Notes: a model not told the origin generated them from the sequence alone. DNA of 64,000 bases from an uncultured Eubacterium sp. (GCA_934338065.1 CAKRGX010000009.1:1-64000); one strand, 5' to 3'; shown: positions 8,111-18,212, numbered from the stretch's first letter. Numbers and translations are program-made.

Positions 8111-11100
8111 ATGAGAAAACATGGAAATGGAATTAGAAACAAGATAATCTGCTATGTGCTGGCGTTAGGGATGATCCTGACATCAACATCGTTTCAGGAT
8201 GTTGTTGTCCAGGCGGCAGTTGACACGCAGGAAAACGGTATCATTGAGGGGGAATACACAACCGGAGTATTTGCCGGGGAATATGGTATTGACCAATTGT
8301 TTGACTATATTATGAGTTCAGGCCGACTGAATGATCTGCCGTATGATGCGTCCTGGGGACATGCAAATTCATCCTATGGACATCAGTTAAATACGCGTGT
8401 GATGAAAAACAGATACTTTGTTTTGAAGCATTCAGGTGATAAGACATATCCGATTGCCCTGTGTCTGTATGAAAATGACGGTACACCGGTTGTAGCCGGA
8501 AGATCAGCTAATCTTCTTAGCGAATCTAAGGTCGGTGTGGAAAGCAATGTCAATCTTACCAATACTGCCAAAAACTATATGGATAAACATTATGCAGATG
8601 GCATTGAAGGTGTTATGGCGCTCTGTAAAATGGGAAAAGCAGATCAAAACGGACTTTATTTTAGCAGCAAAAATGGTTTTGGCTACTATCTGAGCGGTAA
8701 TCAGGGACGTGATGTTGGTGAGACGATCCGCTGGGTCAATGCAGATACCAATGTAACGATGGATGAACTGGCAGCAATGGAAAACTATTCTTCTCATTCA
8801 TTGACGACAGGTGAGTATGCTGTTATGTATCAGAGCAATGGCACGGCAGTAAGAAATATGCCGGGGGAGCAGAAGAAAATAAAAGGTTCCGAGTTAGCAT
8901 TATCGGAAAAAGTTCCTGTTAGAAAAGGGTATCGTTTTGCAGAGTGGAATACAAAGGAAGATGGATCGGGCAAATCGTATCAACCGGGAGATGTATATAC
9001 GGACAATGCGGTATTAACGCTATATGCAGTATGGAGCCGTTATTATGAGTCCGGGCTATTTGGGGCGAAGTTTGGAAATAGCCAGTTTTTTGATAATATA
9101 ACCTCTGCTAATAGGATTAATGGAAATCCCTATGATTCCTCATGGGGAATTGCTCATGCATCAACAGGACATCAGTATTCAGATGCACAGGTGAAAGATA
9201 GATATTTTATTTTCCGTTATAGTGGTGATAGCAGCTATCCGGTTGCGTTGTTTATGTATGAGAAGGATGGAACCCCTGTTGTAGCAGGGAAATCGGGTCA
9301 ATTACCGGCATCTTCCCAGGTTGGACTGAAATCAAATGTATGCCTGACTGCTGCAGGCAAAGAATATATGGAAGATCAGTACGAGGATGGTATCAAAGGG
9401 TTGATCTGCCAGGGAACGGTATCAAAGTACGATGATAATGGTGTACAGTTTATTAGTAAAAACCTGTTCGGATATTATATTTCGGGCAATAGAGGATATA
9501 AGAAAGGGGATTATATCAGTTGGTCAGGGGCAGTGACAAACAATATTACAGTCGATGCATTGGATGCGATTGAAACCTTTTCTGACTCAGAAATGTCAGT
9601 TGGTGAGTATTCGATCAATTATAACTGCAACACGGCGGATGCAGTAACGAACATGCCGGACACACAGCGGAAAGAAGATCTTTACAACTCGCTTATTACG
9701 TTACAGCAGCCGGAACGGGACGGATATGATTTTGCCGGATGGGATACAAAAAAGGATGGTTCAGGTGACCGCTACGAGGCGGGGGCCCGTTATGAAGGGG
9801 AAAAATCACTGACACTTTATGCAATATGGGAAAAAACAGAGAAAAATGCACTGGTTTTACAGGAAAATGATAAGAATGTAGCAAAGAACTATCAAATTTC
9901 TAATGAATCAAAGATAAAAGAAATATTAGAACAGGCAGATAATGCTGATGAGTTTTACAGTAAGATGAACGATGTAGATCTTATCCGGTATCTTACCATA
10001 TCAGGTGGTGCCGGTGAGGAAGCTGACTATAAAGCTGTCTCATCGGAGCCGGAAGTTGTGGAAAGTTCTGTTGAAGATAATATCCTTACACTGATAGGAA
10101 AGAAGAATGGTTTTTCTTATGTGACGGTGACAGATAAAACGAGCGGACAGATGTTCCGCTTAAGCGTCACGGTAAAAACATTGCAGGATTCGCTTTACAT
10201 CATTCGTCCTGTGACAGCGGATTCTTATAAGGCTTATCTGACCGAAAGTAATAAAGTAAGTTATAGTGTACGGTCAGAAATTGGTAAAAAAGTAAAATGG
10301 GAAAAGACAAATAAAGAGGTTGAGCAGATTAAACAGCTCTCAAACGGAGATGCTATTGTCTGGAAGCCGAAAAGCCAGAAAACGGCGATCGGAGTGACTT
10401 GTGGAGTAAATCAGGTTTCGGTAGCACTGGAAGGGATGGAGAGTGGAGAAAACACAGATTCTTATCCAATCAATGTCCGTCCGGTTTCTTCCACCTATCA
10501 CCAGAATGTGACATTATCCGATGCAGCGGGACAGGGAGAAGAGACCCCATTTACAGTCAAAGCATATCTCGTAGATCTGGATGGTAATGTCATTGCAAAG
10601 ACAGAGGAAACAGTAACAAAGGCATTATCTAAGAAAGCAGAGACAGTACAGTTAGGTTTTGAAAATGTAGAAGAGCTTACCGACGCGGATACGGTACTGG
10701 AGGTGACGGCAGGTGATGGGAAATATGAACCACAGCTTATCCGTTATCCGGTGTATCGAAAAGGGGAGCAGAAGAATAACGGAACGGCTGTTGTCATGAA
10801 ACCGGCAACAGATACGGATGCTTCACAGTATAGTATTACAGCGAGCGATGCAGAGGGGAAAAAAGTAAGCAATCTTGTGATACAAAAAGGAGATACCAAA
10901 GAGATTACAGTATATTCCGGTGCTGCGCAGAAGCATAGTGTGGTGATGGTGTTAGATAAGAAAGAAATCAAAGCAAGCTCTGAGCAGGAAGTATCACTGG
11001 ATGGCATGACATATTGCTGGAACAAGACTGTCTACACCATAAACAGTAAAGATACAGAAACAGGACGATATACGCCACAGATGCAGCTAAAGGAGGAAAA

Positions 11101-14100
11101 TGGCACTATATTAATGGCGAAACCAGCATCCTTTACCGTGTCCAATATTTCTGATCTGACGTCGCCACAGAAACCAACGCAGATTGATTTCATTGGTTCT
11201 CTGGAAACTCCGAAACTTACGGCAGGTGATATCTTTAATAAAAATCTGAAATTTGATCTGCCAAAGGTTTTACCAATGAAGATTGACTATCAGGATACAG
11301 CCGATCCGTTTAAGAAAACATTTATGATCGCAATAGGAAATGCGGGACTTGATGAAAATAATGTAACCGCTGCTGTTACCGATCTGATCAATGATCTTCG
11401 CGATAATAATGTGTCAAAGTCATTATCCGGTTATGCGTTTGGTACGGCGGATTATGTTAACGGCAAATGGGTTTTGAATTATACCGGTGGTGGAATTGCC
11501 GGAACGCTTGGTTATGAATTTAATCAGACGAATACCGTGTTTGTTGGATGGGTTCCGGTCTATTATGGCATTAAAGTTGGATGCACATTGAAAGTGGATG
11601 GACTGTTAAGTGGACAAAATGTATATCATAATAAGTTTGTTGGTATGAAATTCAGTACGAATAACCTTTCGCTTACCAGCGAATATGATTTTGTGTCTGA
11701 CGTTCTTGTTGGTGTTCAGGGGTATATTGGAGCCAGTGGTGGAATAGGTTTTGATGTTAAAGTTGCCAAATTAAAGTTTGGCGTTGAAGGAAATCTGTCG
11801 CTGGAATACAATCACCGCCTTGTTACATTCAAAGATCTGGATAGAACCAAAAACTATTATGGAAGCTGCTTGAACTTTTCAGGTGATATTGGACTATGTT
11901 TTGAATTTAAAATATTGTTTGTTAAGTATAAGAAGAGGATAGTAGGAAAGGGCTTTAACAAGCTTCAGACATATAAGGACTGGTCAGCATTTCCGGATGG
12001 CAGACCAAACCTTCTGGAATTTGCCGGTATGCAGAATAGCGAAAAGCTTTCTGTGGTGAAGTTTTCTTCTCCAAATGAGGATACCACGGATTGGAGAAAA
12101 TATGTAAATCCTTACACGACACCAGTTCTTGCAGCGGATGGCCAAAGTATGGGGCTTTCTTATACGAACAATTTAGATGATCTGTCAAGTATAGATCCGG
12201 CTGTCAGTACAAAGAAGGATGGTGAATGGACGAAACCGGAGGCCTTAACCTCCTGGAGAACATTAGGTAAAAGTGAGACAATCAATTCCGTTGATTATGA
12301 TACAGATGGAAGTCTTCGTGTACTAGCCTTTGATTCTGTGGATTATGATGAGAATATGATGGAAGATGGCGCTGTGGACAATAAAGAATTTAATAAAAGT
12401 GCCAACTCAACAGAGATTCACACTTACGTAGGAGAAAAACATACACGTCTGACGAACAACAAACAGGCTGACACTGCGCCTGTTGTAGCAGTTAAAAATG
12501 GCAAAGCGGTTATCGTATGGCAGAGTGATACGTACGATCTGGATGATGTGACAGAAGAAACACTTCAAAAGGATATGTGTGGTGAAAAGAAGCTCTGTTA
12601 CAGTTATTATGATGGAACAGACTGGAGTGAACCAGAGTATTTGGAAAATGGCCAGATCAAGGGTGTCCAATCTTATGATGTTGCCTTGTCAGATGACGGG
12701 ACGGCGATGGTATTAGCAAGTATGGGAACAAGTGAAAAAGTTCAGGAAAGGGAACTTTATTCCTATATAATTGTTAAAGGAAAACAGAAGAACGTAAACC
12801 GAATTACCTGTAATGAATCAGGAGAGACACAGCCACGTGTCAAATATGTGACAGATAATGGCGGTATGTTCCTGGCTGGATGGCAGCAGTCGAAATATAA
12901 GGATAATAAGGTGCAGGAGCAATGTGTAGTATTTCAGGGCTATCATAAAGATGGAAGTGCCAGCAGTGTTTCTTTAAAGGATAACGGAGAAGTAGCAGAA
13001 AACTTTGATTTTGCTAAGGGTGGTGATACAATAAAAGATAGTGCTGTATATTGGCAGGCAATGGGAGAGGATTCCCTGACACATACATTTGTGAAGTATA
13101 TGAATGAGTCAGCACACTGCCTTTCAATGAAATATGAGATGGACAGCACAACATCATCCAGTGAGGCAATGGTAGGAGCTTCTGTGGCAGTAGATGGAGA
13201 TGATTTCACAGCGGTGTCTGGTGTACAGACACAACCGTCCGCATCAGAAACAGAAGAAATGCAGACAGAAGATGAAAACCAAAATGATGAGGCAGAAAAT
13301 CCGGCGAGATTGTTATTTAGTTCTAAGAAGATTTTCAATACTTTGAGCGAAGTGTCAGCTAGTGCATTGGGACAGAATATTGAGCCAAATAGTAACATCA
13401 GGGTAACACTGTCGTTCTTAAATGCCGGACGTAAGGCAATGAATGGTGTTGATGTTAAACAAGGAGATAACACGATAGCATCTGATCTGCCAATTCATTT
13501 GGAAAGTGGTGAGAGTGGACAGGTAAGTTTTCAATATTCACTCGGCGCAGAATTAAAAAATGAAAAGTTTGATCTTGTGGCAGACAATGGTGCAAAAGCA
13601 GAAGTAAAGCTGACGCTGCTTGGTGCAGACCTTGTTGTTGGAACACCTGATGTTGTAGATACGTTATCTGGTGGTGAACGTATTGTTCAGGTTATATTAA
13701 GCAATGCCGGAACAAAGGCGTTGAAAGAAGATGATACGATAAAGTTAGCATTGACCGGTGTTGATCAGAAGGAATTGATTGCCCGTCCGATTACGGGGTC
13801 ATCATTATGGGATGAGAAACAGAAAAAAATAGTTGTCAGTGGAAAAGACGCTATGGAGGCTGTTAACCGGGGTGACTATGTATTACAATTTGCTTACAAA
13901 CCTGAGTATCAAAGTGATATGGACAGTATTTCCGTATCATTGCAGGCAAATGCATATAATGGTTCCCAAGCGCTGGATGAATTAAATCTTCTTGATAATA
14001 TTGCCGTATTTAGTATTATCAAGCCTTCTCAAATGTATGATACGCAGTTGACATATCGCACAGTGATGGAAGAAGGAACCATAAATGCCTTATGTGTGAC

Positions 14101-14998
14101 GAATCAGTATGAGACTCCGGTTGAAAAGAGTATTATGGTATCAAATGGAGCAGAAACAAAGCAGATCAATGTTGTTCTGGCAGGTGAGGAAAGCAAAACA
14201 TATCTGCTGGGACTAGATGCTGCAAAAGAGATATTCTATGAAGAAAAGGATATAGATGGTGAAGAGTCACCGACGGCAAAGCCAAGTGCAAAACCGACAG
14301 CAGAACCAAGTGTGGAACCGACGACAGAACCAAGTGTGGAACCAACAGCAGAACCAAGTGTGGAACCGACGGCAGAACCAAGTGTGGAACCGACGGCAGA
14401 ACCAAGTGTGGAACCGACGGCAGAACCAAGCGTGGAGCCGACAGTAAAGCCAAGCGTGGAGCCGACTGCCAAACCGACGGTGAAGCCAACTGCAAAACCG
14501 ACGGTGAAGCCAACAGCAAGTGCGAAGCCAACGGTGAAGCCAACTGTGAAGCCAACTGTGAGACCAATAGCAAGTGCGAAGCCAACGGTGAAGCCAACTG
14601 TGAGACCAATAGCAAGTGCGAAGCCAACGGTGAAGCCAATCTTGAGACCGACTGCCAAACCGACGATCGTACCAATAAGAAAAACTGTTATACCAAGTGA
14701 ACGCAAGCTGGTTGTTGCGAAAGCATCGATTAAGGCGGTTAAGAATAAGGCGTCAAGAAAATTGGTTCTTATGATAAAACCAGTATTGCTGGCAAATGGC
14801 TATCGTGTTCAATACAGTATCGATAAGAAGTTCAGAAAAGCAGTTACGAAGTGGACCCGTTCAAGAAAACTGACGATTAAGAAACTGAAGAAAAAGAAGA
14901 CGTATTATATCCGTGTTTCTGCATACCGGATTGATTCATCGGGAAATAAGGTATTGGGAGCGTATAGTAAAATAAAGAAGGTTAAGATAAAGAAGTGA
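8111..14998 (+). CDS. Giant secreted repeat protein with InlB-type repeats and lysine-rich C-terminus
   Basis: A 2295-residue protein with a signal peptide (charged MRKHGNGIRNK, a hydrophobic core and a VQA-A cleavage site near residue 36). Residues ~50-315 and ~330-580 are a duplicated module. Each copy has a PYDxSWG...GHQ segment, then YPxALxxYExDGTPVVAG, and ends in a Listeria-Bacteroides (InlB B-type) repeat: GYRFAEWNTKEDGSGKSY and GYDFAGWDTKKDGSGDRY, closing TLYAVW/TLYAIW. The central 1400 residues are beta-rich, with a possible CARDB-like region near residues 1750-1980. A low-complexity Pro-Thr-Glu-Ser spacer (residues ~2050-2190) precedes a fibronectin-III-like lysine-rich domain (KKLKKKKTYYIRVSAYR). 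No LPXTG motif is seen, so attachment may rely on the basic C-terminus. Function unknown; adhesion or glycan binding is an inference. Confidence 0.85.
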   Translation: MRKHGNGIRNKIICYVLALGMILTSTSFQDVVVQAAVDTQENGIIEGEYTTGVFAGEYGIDQLFDYIMSSGRLNDLPYDASWGHANSSYGHQLNTRVMKNRYFVLKHSGDKTYPIALCLYENDGTPVVAGRSANLLSESKVGVESNVNLTNTAKNYMDKHYADGIEGVMALCKMGKADQNGLYFSSKNGFGYYLSGNQGRDVGETIRWVNADTNVTMDELAAMENYSSHSLTTGEYAVMYQSNGTAVRNMPGEQKKIKGSELALSEKVPVRKGYRFAEWNTKEDGSGKSYQPGDVYTDNAVLTLYAVWSRYYESGLFGAKFGNSQFFDNITSANRINGNPYDSSWGIAHASTGHQYSDAQVKDRYFIFRYSGDSSYPVALFMYEKDGTPVVAGKSGQLPASSQVGLKSNVCLTAAGKEYMEDQYEDGIKGLICQGTVSKYDDNGVQFISKNLFGYYISGNRGYKKGDYISWSGAVTNNITVDALDAIETFSDSEMSVGEYSINYNCNTADAVTNMPDTQRKEDLYNSLITLQQPERDGYDFAGWDTKKDGSGDRYEAGARYEGEKSLTLYAIWEKTEKNALVLQENDKNVAKNYQISNESKIKEILEQADNADEFYSKMNDVDLIRYLTISGGAGEEADYKAVSSEPEVVESSVEDNILTLIGKKNGFSYVTVTDKTSGQMFRLSVTVKTLQDSLYIIRPVTADSYKAYLTESNKVSYSVRSEIGKKVKWEKTNKEVEQIKQLSNGDAIVWKPKSQKTAIGVTCGVNQVSVALEGMESGENTDSYPINVRPVSSTYHQNVTLSDAAGQGEETPFTVKAYLVDLDGNVIAKTEETVTKALSKKAETVQLGFENVEELTDADTVLEVTAGDGKYEPQLIRYPVYRKGEQKNNGTAVVMKPATDTDASQYSITASDAEGKKVSNLVIQKGDTKEITVYSGAAQKHSVVMVLDKKEIKASSEQEVSLDGMTYCWNKTVYTINSKDTETGRYTPQMQLKEENGTILMAKPASFTVSNISDLTSPQKPTQIDFIGSLETPKLTAGDIFNKNLKFDLPKVLPMKIDYQDTADPFKKTFMIAIGNAGLDENNVTAAVTDLINDLRDNNVSKSLSGYAFGTADYVNGKWVLNYTGGGIAGTLGYEFNQTNTVFVGWVPVYYGIKVGCTLKVDGLLSGQNVYHNKFVGMKFSTNNLSLTSEYDFVSDVLVGVQGYIGASGGIGFDVKVAKLKFGVEGNLSLEYNHRLVTFKDLDRTKNYYGSCLNFSGDIGLCFEFKILFVKYKKRIVGKGFNKLQTYKDWSAFPDGRPNLLEFAGMQNSEKLSVVKFSSPNEDTTDWRKYVNPYTTPVLAADGQSMGLSYTNNLDDLSSIDPAVSTKKDGEWTKPEALTSWRTLGKSETINSVDYDTDGSLRVLAFDSVDYDENMMEDGAVDNKEFNKSANSTEIHTYVGEKHTRLTNNKQADTAPVVAVKNGKAVIVWQSDTYDLDDVTEETLQKDMCGEKKLCYSYYDGTDWSEPEYLENGQIKGVQSYDVALSDDGTAMVLASMGTSEKVQERELYSYIIVKGKQKNVNRITCNESGETQPRVKYVTDNGGMFLAGWQQSKYKDNKVQEQCVVFQGYHKDGSASSVSLKDNGEVAENFDFAKGGDTIKDSAVYWQAMGEDSLTHTFVKYMNESAHCLSMKYEMDSTTSSSEAMVGASVAVDGDDFTAVSGVQTQPSASETEEMQTEDENQNDEAENPARLLFSSKKIFNTLSEVSASALGQNIEPNSNIRVTLSFLNAGRKAMNGVDVKQGDNTIASDLPIHLESGESGQVSFQYSLGAELKNEKFDLVADNGAKAEVKLTLLGADLVVGTPDVVDTLSGGERIVQVILSNAGTKALKEDDTIKLALTGVDQKELIARPITGSSLWDEKQKKIVVSGKDAMEAVNRGDYVLQFAYKPEYQSDMDSISVSLQANAYNGSQALDELNLLDNIAVFSIIKPSQMYDTQLTYRTVMEEGTINALCVTNQYETPVEKSIMVSNGAETKQINVVLAGEESKTYLLGLDAAKEIFYEEKDIDGEESPTAKPSAKPTAEPSVEPTTEPSVEPTAEPSVEPTAEPSVEPTAEPSVEPTAEPSVEPTVKPSVEPTAKPTVKPTAKPTVKPTASAKPTVKPTVKPTVRPIASAKPTVKPTVRPIASAKPTVKPILRPTAKPTIVPIRKTVIPSERKLVVAKASIKAVKNKASRKLVLMIKPVLLANGYRVQYSIDKKFRKAVTKWTRSRKLTIKKLKKKKTYYIRVSAYRIDSSGNKVLGAYSKIKKVKIKK
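14270..14680 (+). repeat. In-frame tandem repeat coding for a Pro-Thr/Glu/Lys spacer
   Basis: A 24-base unit, GCAGAACCAAGTGTGGAACC plus GACG, coding for AEPSVEPT recurs about seven times with few changes. It is followed by a second family of units built on AAGCCAACGGTGAAGCC (KPTVKPTA, KPTVRPIAS). Both lie in the reading frame of the giant surface protein, so length variation by slippage would preserve the frame. Confidence 0.9.
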
Positions 14999-15022
14999 TG
15001 GAAAAGTAAGAAGAAAATAGTA

Positions 15023-15094
15023 AAAGAAGCTCGTTCGTTTTGAGGCCGGATAACGTGTTACGTTATAGTTCTCACGAATCGAGCTTCTTTTTCT
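15023..15094 (+). terminator. Long branched terminator after the giant surface protein gene
   Basis: AGAAGCTCG-TTCGT (from 15025) pairs with ACGAATCGAGCTTCT (to ~15089) with a one-base bulge, and TTTTT follows. An inner hairpin, ATAACGT-GTT-ACGTTAT, sits at the top of the stem. Confidence 0.85.
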
Positions 15095-15146
15095 GTCTGA
15101 ATTTCATAAGATGGAAATGTTTATAAATATCCATATAATTGTGAGA

Positions 15147-15175
15147 TTGACAAGAGTTTTTTTCCCCGATATAAT
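15147..15175 (+). promoter_or_regulatory. Consensus sigma-A promoter of the two-component operon
   Basis: TTGACA at 15147-15152 and TATAAT at 15170-15175 with the ideal 17-base spacing. It stands 104 bases before the response regulator start, leaving a long leader. A second TATAAT at 15241-15246 has no good -35 box. Confidence 0.75.
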
Positions 15176-15182
15176 GATTAAA

Positions 15183-15224
15183 ATTTGCATAAAGATCAGA
15201 GAGATATCCGATAAAGATGCAAAT
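15183..15224 (+). repeat. Inverted repeat in the leader of the two-component operon
   Basis: ATTTGCAT (15183-15190) and ATGCAAAT (15217-15224) are a perfect 8-base inverted repeat. Inside it the octamer ATAAAGAT occurs twice as a direct repeat (from 15189 and 15211). It lies just downstream of the promoter. It may be a binding site for the encoded OmpR-type regulator (autoregulation) or an mRNA structure. Confidence 0.4.
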
Positions 15225-15279
15225 AAGATACAAAAATCACTATAATTTATCATAGAAAAATACGGAGGTGATATGTGAA

Positions 15280-15936
15280 ATGTTTCAGATATTGATTGTC
15301 GAGGATGAAGAGCCTATATCAAACCTGATTAAAATGAGCCTGACTAAATCAGGGTACCATTGTCAACAGGTGTTTGATGGCTATGAAGCTGCTAATTACA
15401 TGGAAAAAAAAAGATATGATCTGATTTTGTTAGATATTATGCTGCCTGGAATTGATGGGTATGAGTTATTAGAATACAGTAAATTGAATGAAATGCCGGT
15501 AATTTTTATTACAGCTATGGGGGATTTAAATGACAGGGTAAAGGGACTACGGGCAGGGGCGGATGATTATATTACAAAGCCGTTTGAAATGATTGAACTT
15601 TTAGCAAGGATAGAAACAGTATTGCGCCGATATAACAAAACCGATGATTCGATAAGGGTACTGGATGCTGTTATTGATATTCCATCGCGTACGGTATTAC
15701 AAAACGGACAGCAGATTGAATTGACGATGAAAGAATTTGACCTGTTGCTTTTTTTGATACGAAACAAAAATATTGCGCTGTACCGGGAGACTATTTATGA
15801 AAATGTATGGGAGAATGATTATATGGGGGATAGCCGGACAGTTGATCTGCATATTCAGAGGCTGCGCAAGAAGATGAACTGGGGAAAATATATTAAAGCA
15901 GTATATAAAGTAGGATATCGATTGGAAGTAGTGTGA
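15280..15936 (+). CDS. OmpR/PhoB-family response regulator
   Basis: A 218-residue protein. The receiver domain has the acidic pocket Glu8-Asp9, phosphorylatable Asp52 in LILLDIMLPG, Thr78 and Lys100 (YITKPF). The C-terminal winged helix (residues ~125-218) has LTMKEFDLLLFL, the recognition-helix region SRTVDLHIQRLRKK and the closing YKVGYRLE. The ATG at 15280 lies 9 bases after GGAGGTG; the GTG at 15268 is inside that ribosome site and is rejected. It is followed by its sensor kinase and by an unknown anchored protein and a VanY-type carboxypeptidase, which suggests cell-wall stress control. Confidence 0.93.
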   Translation: MFQILIVEDEEPISNLIKMSLTKSGYHCQQVFDGYEAANYMEKKRYDLILLDIMLPGIDGYELLEYSKLNEMPVIFITAMGDLNDRVKGLRAGADDYITKPFEMIELLARIETVLRRYNKTDDSIRVLDAVIDIPSRTVLQNGQQIELTMKEFDLLLFLIRNKNIALYRETIYENVWENDYMGDSRTVDLHIQRLRKKMNWGKYIKAVYKVGYRLEVV

Positions 15937-15999
15937 AACTCAAACGGATGTGACGGATTTTACATACGTGATTACAACAATGACAGACGGAGGATTTGA

Positions 16000-17421
16000 A
16001 TGAAATTATATACCAAGATTTTTCTCTGCTTTTTTTTATTGATTGCAATAGCATTTTGCTTTTGCGGAACATGGATGATTAAAGCCTCCTTTGGATCGGC
16101 ATTAAAGAGGGAGATTCAGGTTGGAATGAGCCGGAATGAACTGTATCGGACCACTTTTCGCAGTGCGGCGGATTCTGTTCCGGCAGATTATTTTATAACG
16201 CAGAATCATTCTATGAAAGAGATTGTTATGGCATTAAAAGATGGGATGGATGACAAAAATGGTGCGTTTTGTTTGTATGATAAAAATAAAAAAGTAGTGT
16301 ATTCATCAGACGAAGAGAAAAAGAATACAGAATTGTTAAAAAAAGCAGATAGGCAGCATAGGGTTTATCAGATCACCCATCAAAAGGGTGCTTATACTTT
16401 GCGTGTAGTAAGCTATATGGTAGTATCTGCTAAGCTTCAGGGATATTATGTGGAGACACAGACAGATATCAGGACGGTATACGATCAACGTCGGGATATG
16501 CTCCGGATGTACCATTACATTGTATGTGTTGTATTGTTGTGTTGCGTGATCATATCAATGATATTATCGTATCTTCTGACTTATAGGATTCGTGGTTTAT
16601 CTCTGTCTGCTAAGGCATTTGCCGATGGTGATATGGATCGAAGAGCCAGAGTCCGGGGAAGAGATGAAGTGGCTGTGCTGGCTGGTGATTTTAATCAGAT
16701 GGCAGATAGTCTTCAGGAGAAAATAGCACAATTAAAGGAAAATGTAGAAGCTCAGGAAGCTTTTACAGCGGCATTTGCACATGAGTTGAAAACGCCGTTG
16801 ACCTCCATAATTGGATACGCTGAATTAATTCGGTCTATGGTCTTATCCAAAGAAGAGCAGATGGAGGCAGCAGATTATATATATTCGCAGGGAAAACGGT
16901 TGGAATCTCTTTCTTACCGGTTATTGGAATTGTTTGTTCTACAGCAGGGGACAAAGCCCGATAAAATGGTAGAGATGCAGGAGATAGGGAGACTGACAAG
17001 GAATCTTATGATGCCGGTTTTGGAAAAACAAAAGCAGACAATACGGATGGAGATGAATCCAGGTGCCGTGCCAGGGGACAAAGATCTGCTTATTTCGCTT
17101 TTATGTAATCTAATTGACAATGCCAGAAAGGCATCCGGAACAGGACAGGAGATATCGATATACGGCAAAAAGAAAGAAAATGGTTATGAGATTACGGTAG
17201 TTGATTACGGGAAAGGAATCCCCTCTCGCGAATTGGACAAGATTTTTGCCCCGTTTTATATGGTTGATAAGTCCCGGTCACGGAAAGAAGGCGGGGCGGG
17301 GCTGGGAATGGCGTTATGTGCTGAAATCATTCGTCTGCATGGAGCGGTATGGGAGATTGAGAGCCTTGAAGGAGTGGGGACAACGGTAATTTTGTTTTTT
17401 CACGGAAAGGAGATGCCATGA
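16000..17421 (+). CDS. Membrane sensor histidine kinase (HAMP-HisKA-HATPase)
   Basis: 473 residues: transmembrane helix 1 at 7-29, an extracytoplasmic sensor loop of about 140 residues, helix 2 at about 173-195, a HAMP linker (FADGDMDRRARVRGRDEVAVL), and the dimerisation helix with phospho-acceptor His261 in FAHELKTPLTSIIGY. The ATPase domain has an N box (LLCNLIDNARKA), G1 (DYGKGIP), an F box (FAPFYMVDKSRS) and G2 (GGAGLGMAL). It is therefore complete and likely active. It lies 63 bases after the response regulator gene and overlaps the next gene by 4 bases (ATGA). The signal is unknown. Confidence 0.93.
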   Translation: MKLYTKIFLCFFLLIAIAFCFCGTWMIKASFGSALKREIQVGMSRNELYRTTFRSAADSVPADYFITQNHSMKEIVMALKDGMDDKNGAFCLYDKNKKVVYSSDEEKKNTELLKKADRQHRVYQITHQKGAYTLRVVSYMVVSAKLQGYYVETQTDIRTVYDQRRDMLRMYHYIVCVVLLCCVIISMILSYLLTYRIRGLSLSAKAFADGDMDRRARVRGRDEVAVLAGDFNQMADSLQEKIAQLKENVEAQEAFTAAFAHELKTPLTSIIGYAELIRSMVLSKEEQMEAADYIYSQGKRLESLSYRLLELFVLQQGTKPDKMVEMQEIGRLTRNLMMPVLEKQKQTIRMEMNPGAVPGDKDLLISLLCNLIDNARKASGTGQEISIYGKKKENGYEITVVDYGKGIPSRELDKIFAPFYMVDKSRSRKEGGAGLGMALCAEIIRLHGAVWEIESLEGVGTTVILFFHGKEMP

Positions 17422-18212
17422 AAAGAATAATAAAAGGTTTACTGTTGATTGGCCTGGTAATCATTATTACGATAACCGTTATGAATTTTCCGGATTGGAT
17501 GGCTGGAGAAGCAGGAGATACCAGTGTGACTGTGGTACAAGATAGTAAGCAGCAAAGTGGTACTCATTCGGTGCGGACATATTCGGACACCTTGAGGATT
17601 CTGTCTTCCAATACTGGATGTACTACTCTATTTGAAGCCAAGAATCTTAATCAGTTATTAGAATATGATGCTTCGTTTATGAAAAAATTGTCAGATCAAT
17701 TAGCGCAATTTGTGAACATCAAGGGAATGGATCTTTTTGTTTCTGAAAAGCAATTAAAAAAGAATTTTTGTACAGCAGAGTATTATCACATCCGGGATGA
17801 ATATAATGGAACCAATGGCTTATCTCTGTGGGGACTTTCCTTTGCCAGAAAAGGAAGCAAATATAAGATTGGTTTTGATCTGGAACAGGAAAAAATTTTT
17901 TATTATAAAGAGTATAATCCCAGAAAATTAACAAGATGGAAAAACGCTGAAAAACAGTTGATCCATCAAATGGGAGCAGGTTTGGCAAAGTATTATGGCT
18001 CTGAGAAAACAAAAAAAGACATCAGCATGGATGGAAACAATAATATGTTGAGTGGTTATCAGGAAATTGAATACAGGAATATTGCGATACAGCTTATATT
18101 ACGTTTTTATCGTAAAAAGGATACTATGCCAAGTGACACATTTGCTATTGCTTTGGGAGATTTTATTTCTATTGAGAGCATATCAGCTTCTTCTATATAT
18201 AGTGCTAAATGA
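17418..18212 (+). CDS. Membrane-anchored protein of unknown function, coupled to the kinase gene
   Basis: 264 residues. An N-terminal signal anchor (MKRIIKGLLLIGLVIIITIT, residues 1-22) is followed by a soluble extracytoplasmic domain with no recognised family. The ATG overlaps the kinase stop in ATGA, so translation is coupled. There is no lipobox. The only notable features are a short Ser/Gln-rich stretch after the anchor, and Cys63 and Cys127, which could form a disulfide. Accessory proteins that follow a sensor kinase often tune its signalling, and this is the most likely role here, but it is inference from position only. Confidence 0.6.
   Translation: MKRIIKGLLLIGLVIIITITVMNFPDWMAGEAGDTSVTVVQDSKQQSGTHSVRTYSDTLRILSSNTGCTTLFEAKNLNQLLEYDASFMKKLSDQLAQFVNIKGMDLFVSEKQLKKNFCTAEYYHIRDEYNGTNGLSLWGLSFARKGSKYKIGFDLEQEKIFYYKEYNPRKLTRWKNAEKQLIHQMGAGLAKYYGSEKTKKDISMDGNNNMLSGYQEIEYRNIAIQLILRFYRKKDTMPSDTFAIALGDFISIESISASSIYSAK

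Noticed and set aside
14270..14680. Regular repeats that could suggest a CRISPR array
   Set aside because: The units are contiguous, in frame and code for AEPSVEPT; there are no unique spacers and no cas genes.
14236..14706. Long minus-strand reading frame opposite the Pro-Thr repeat, glycine/valine-rich
   Set aside because: It is the mirror image of the 24-base coding repeat; there is no ribosome site and the composition follows from the repeat alone.
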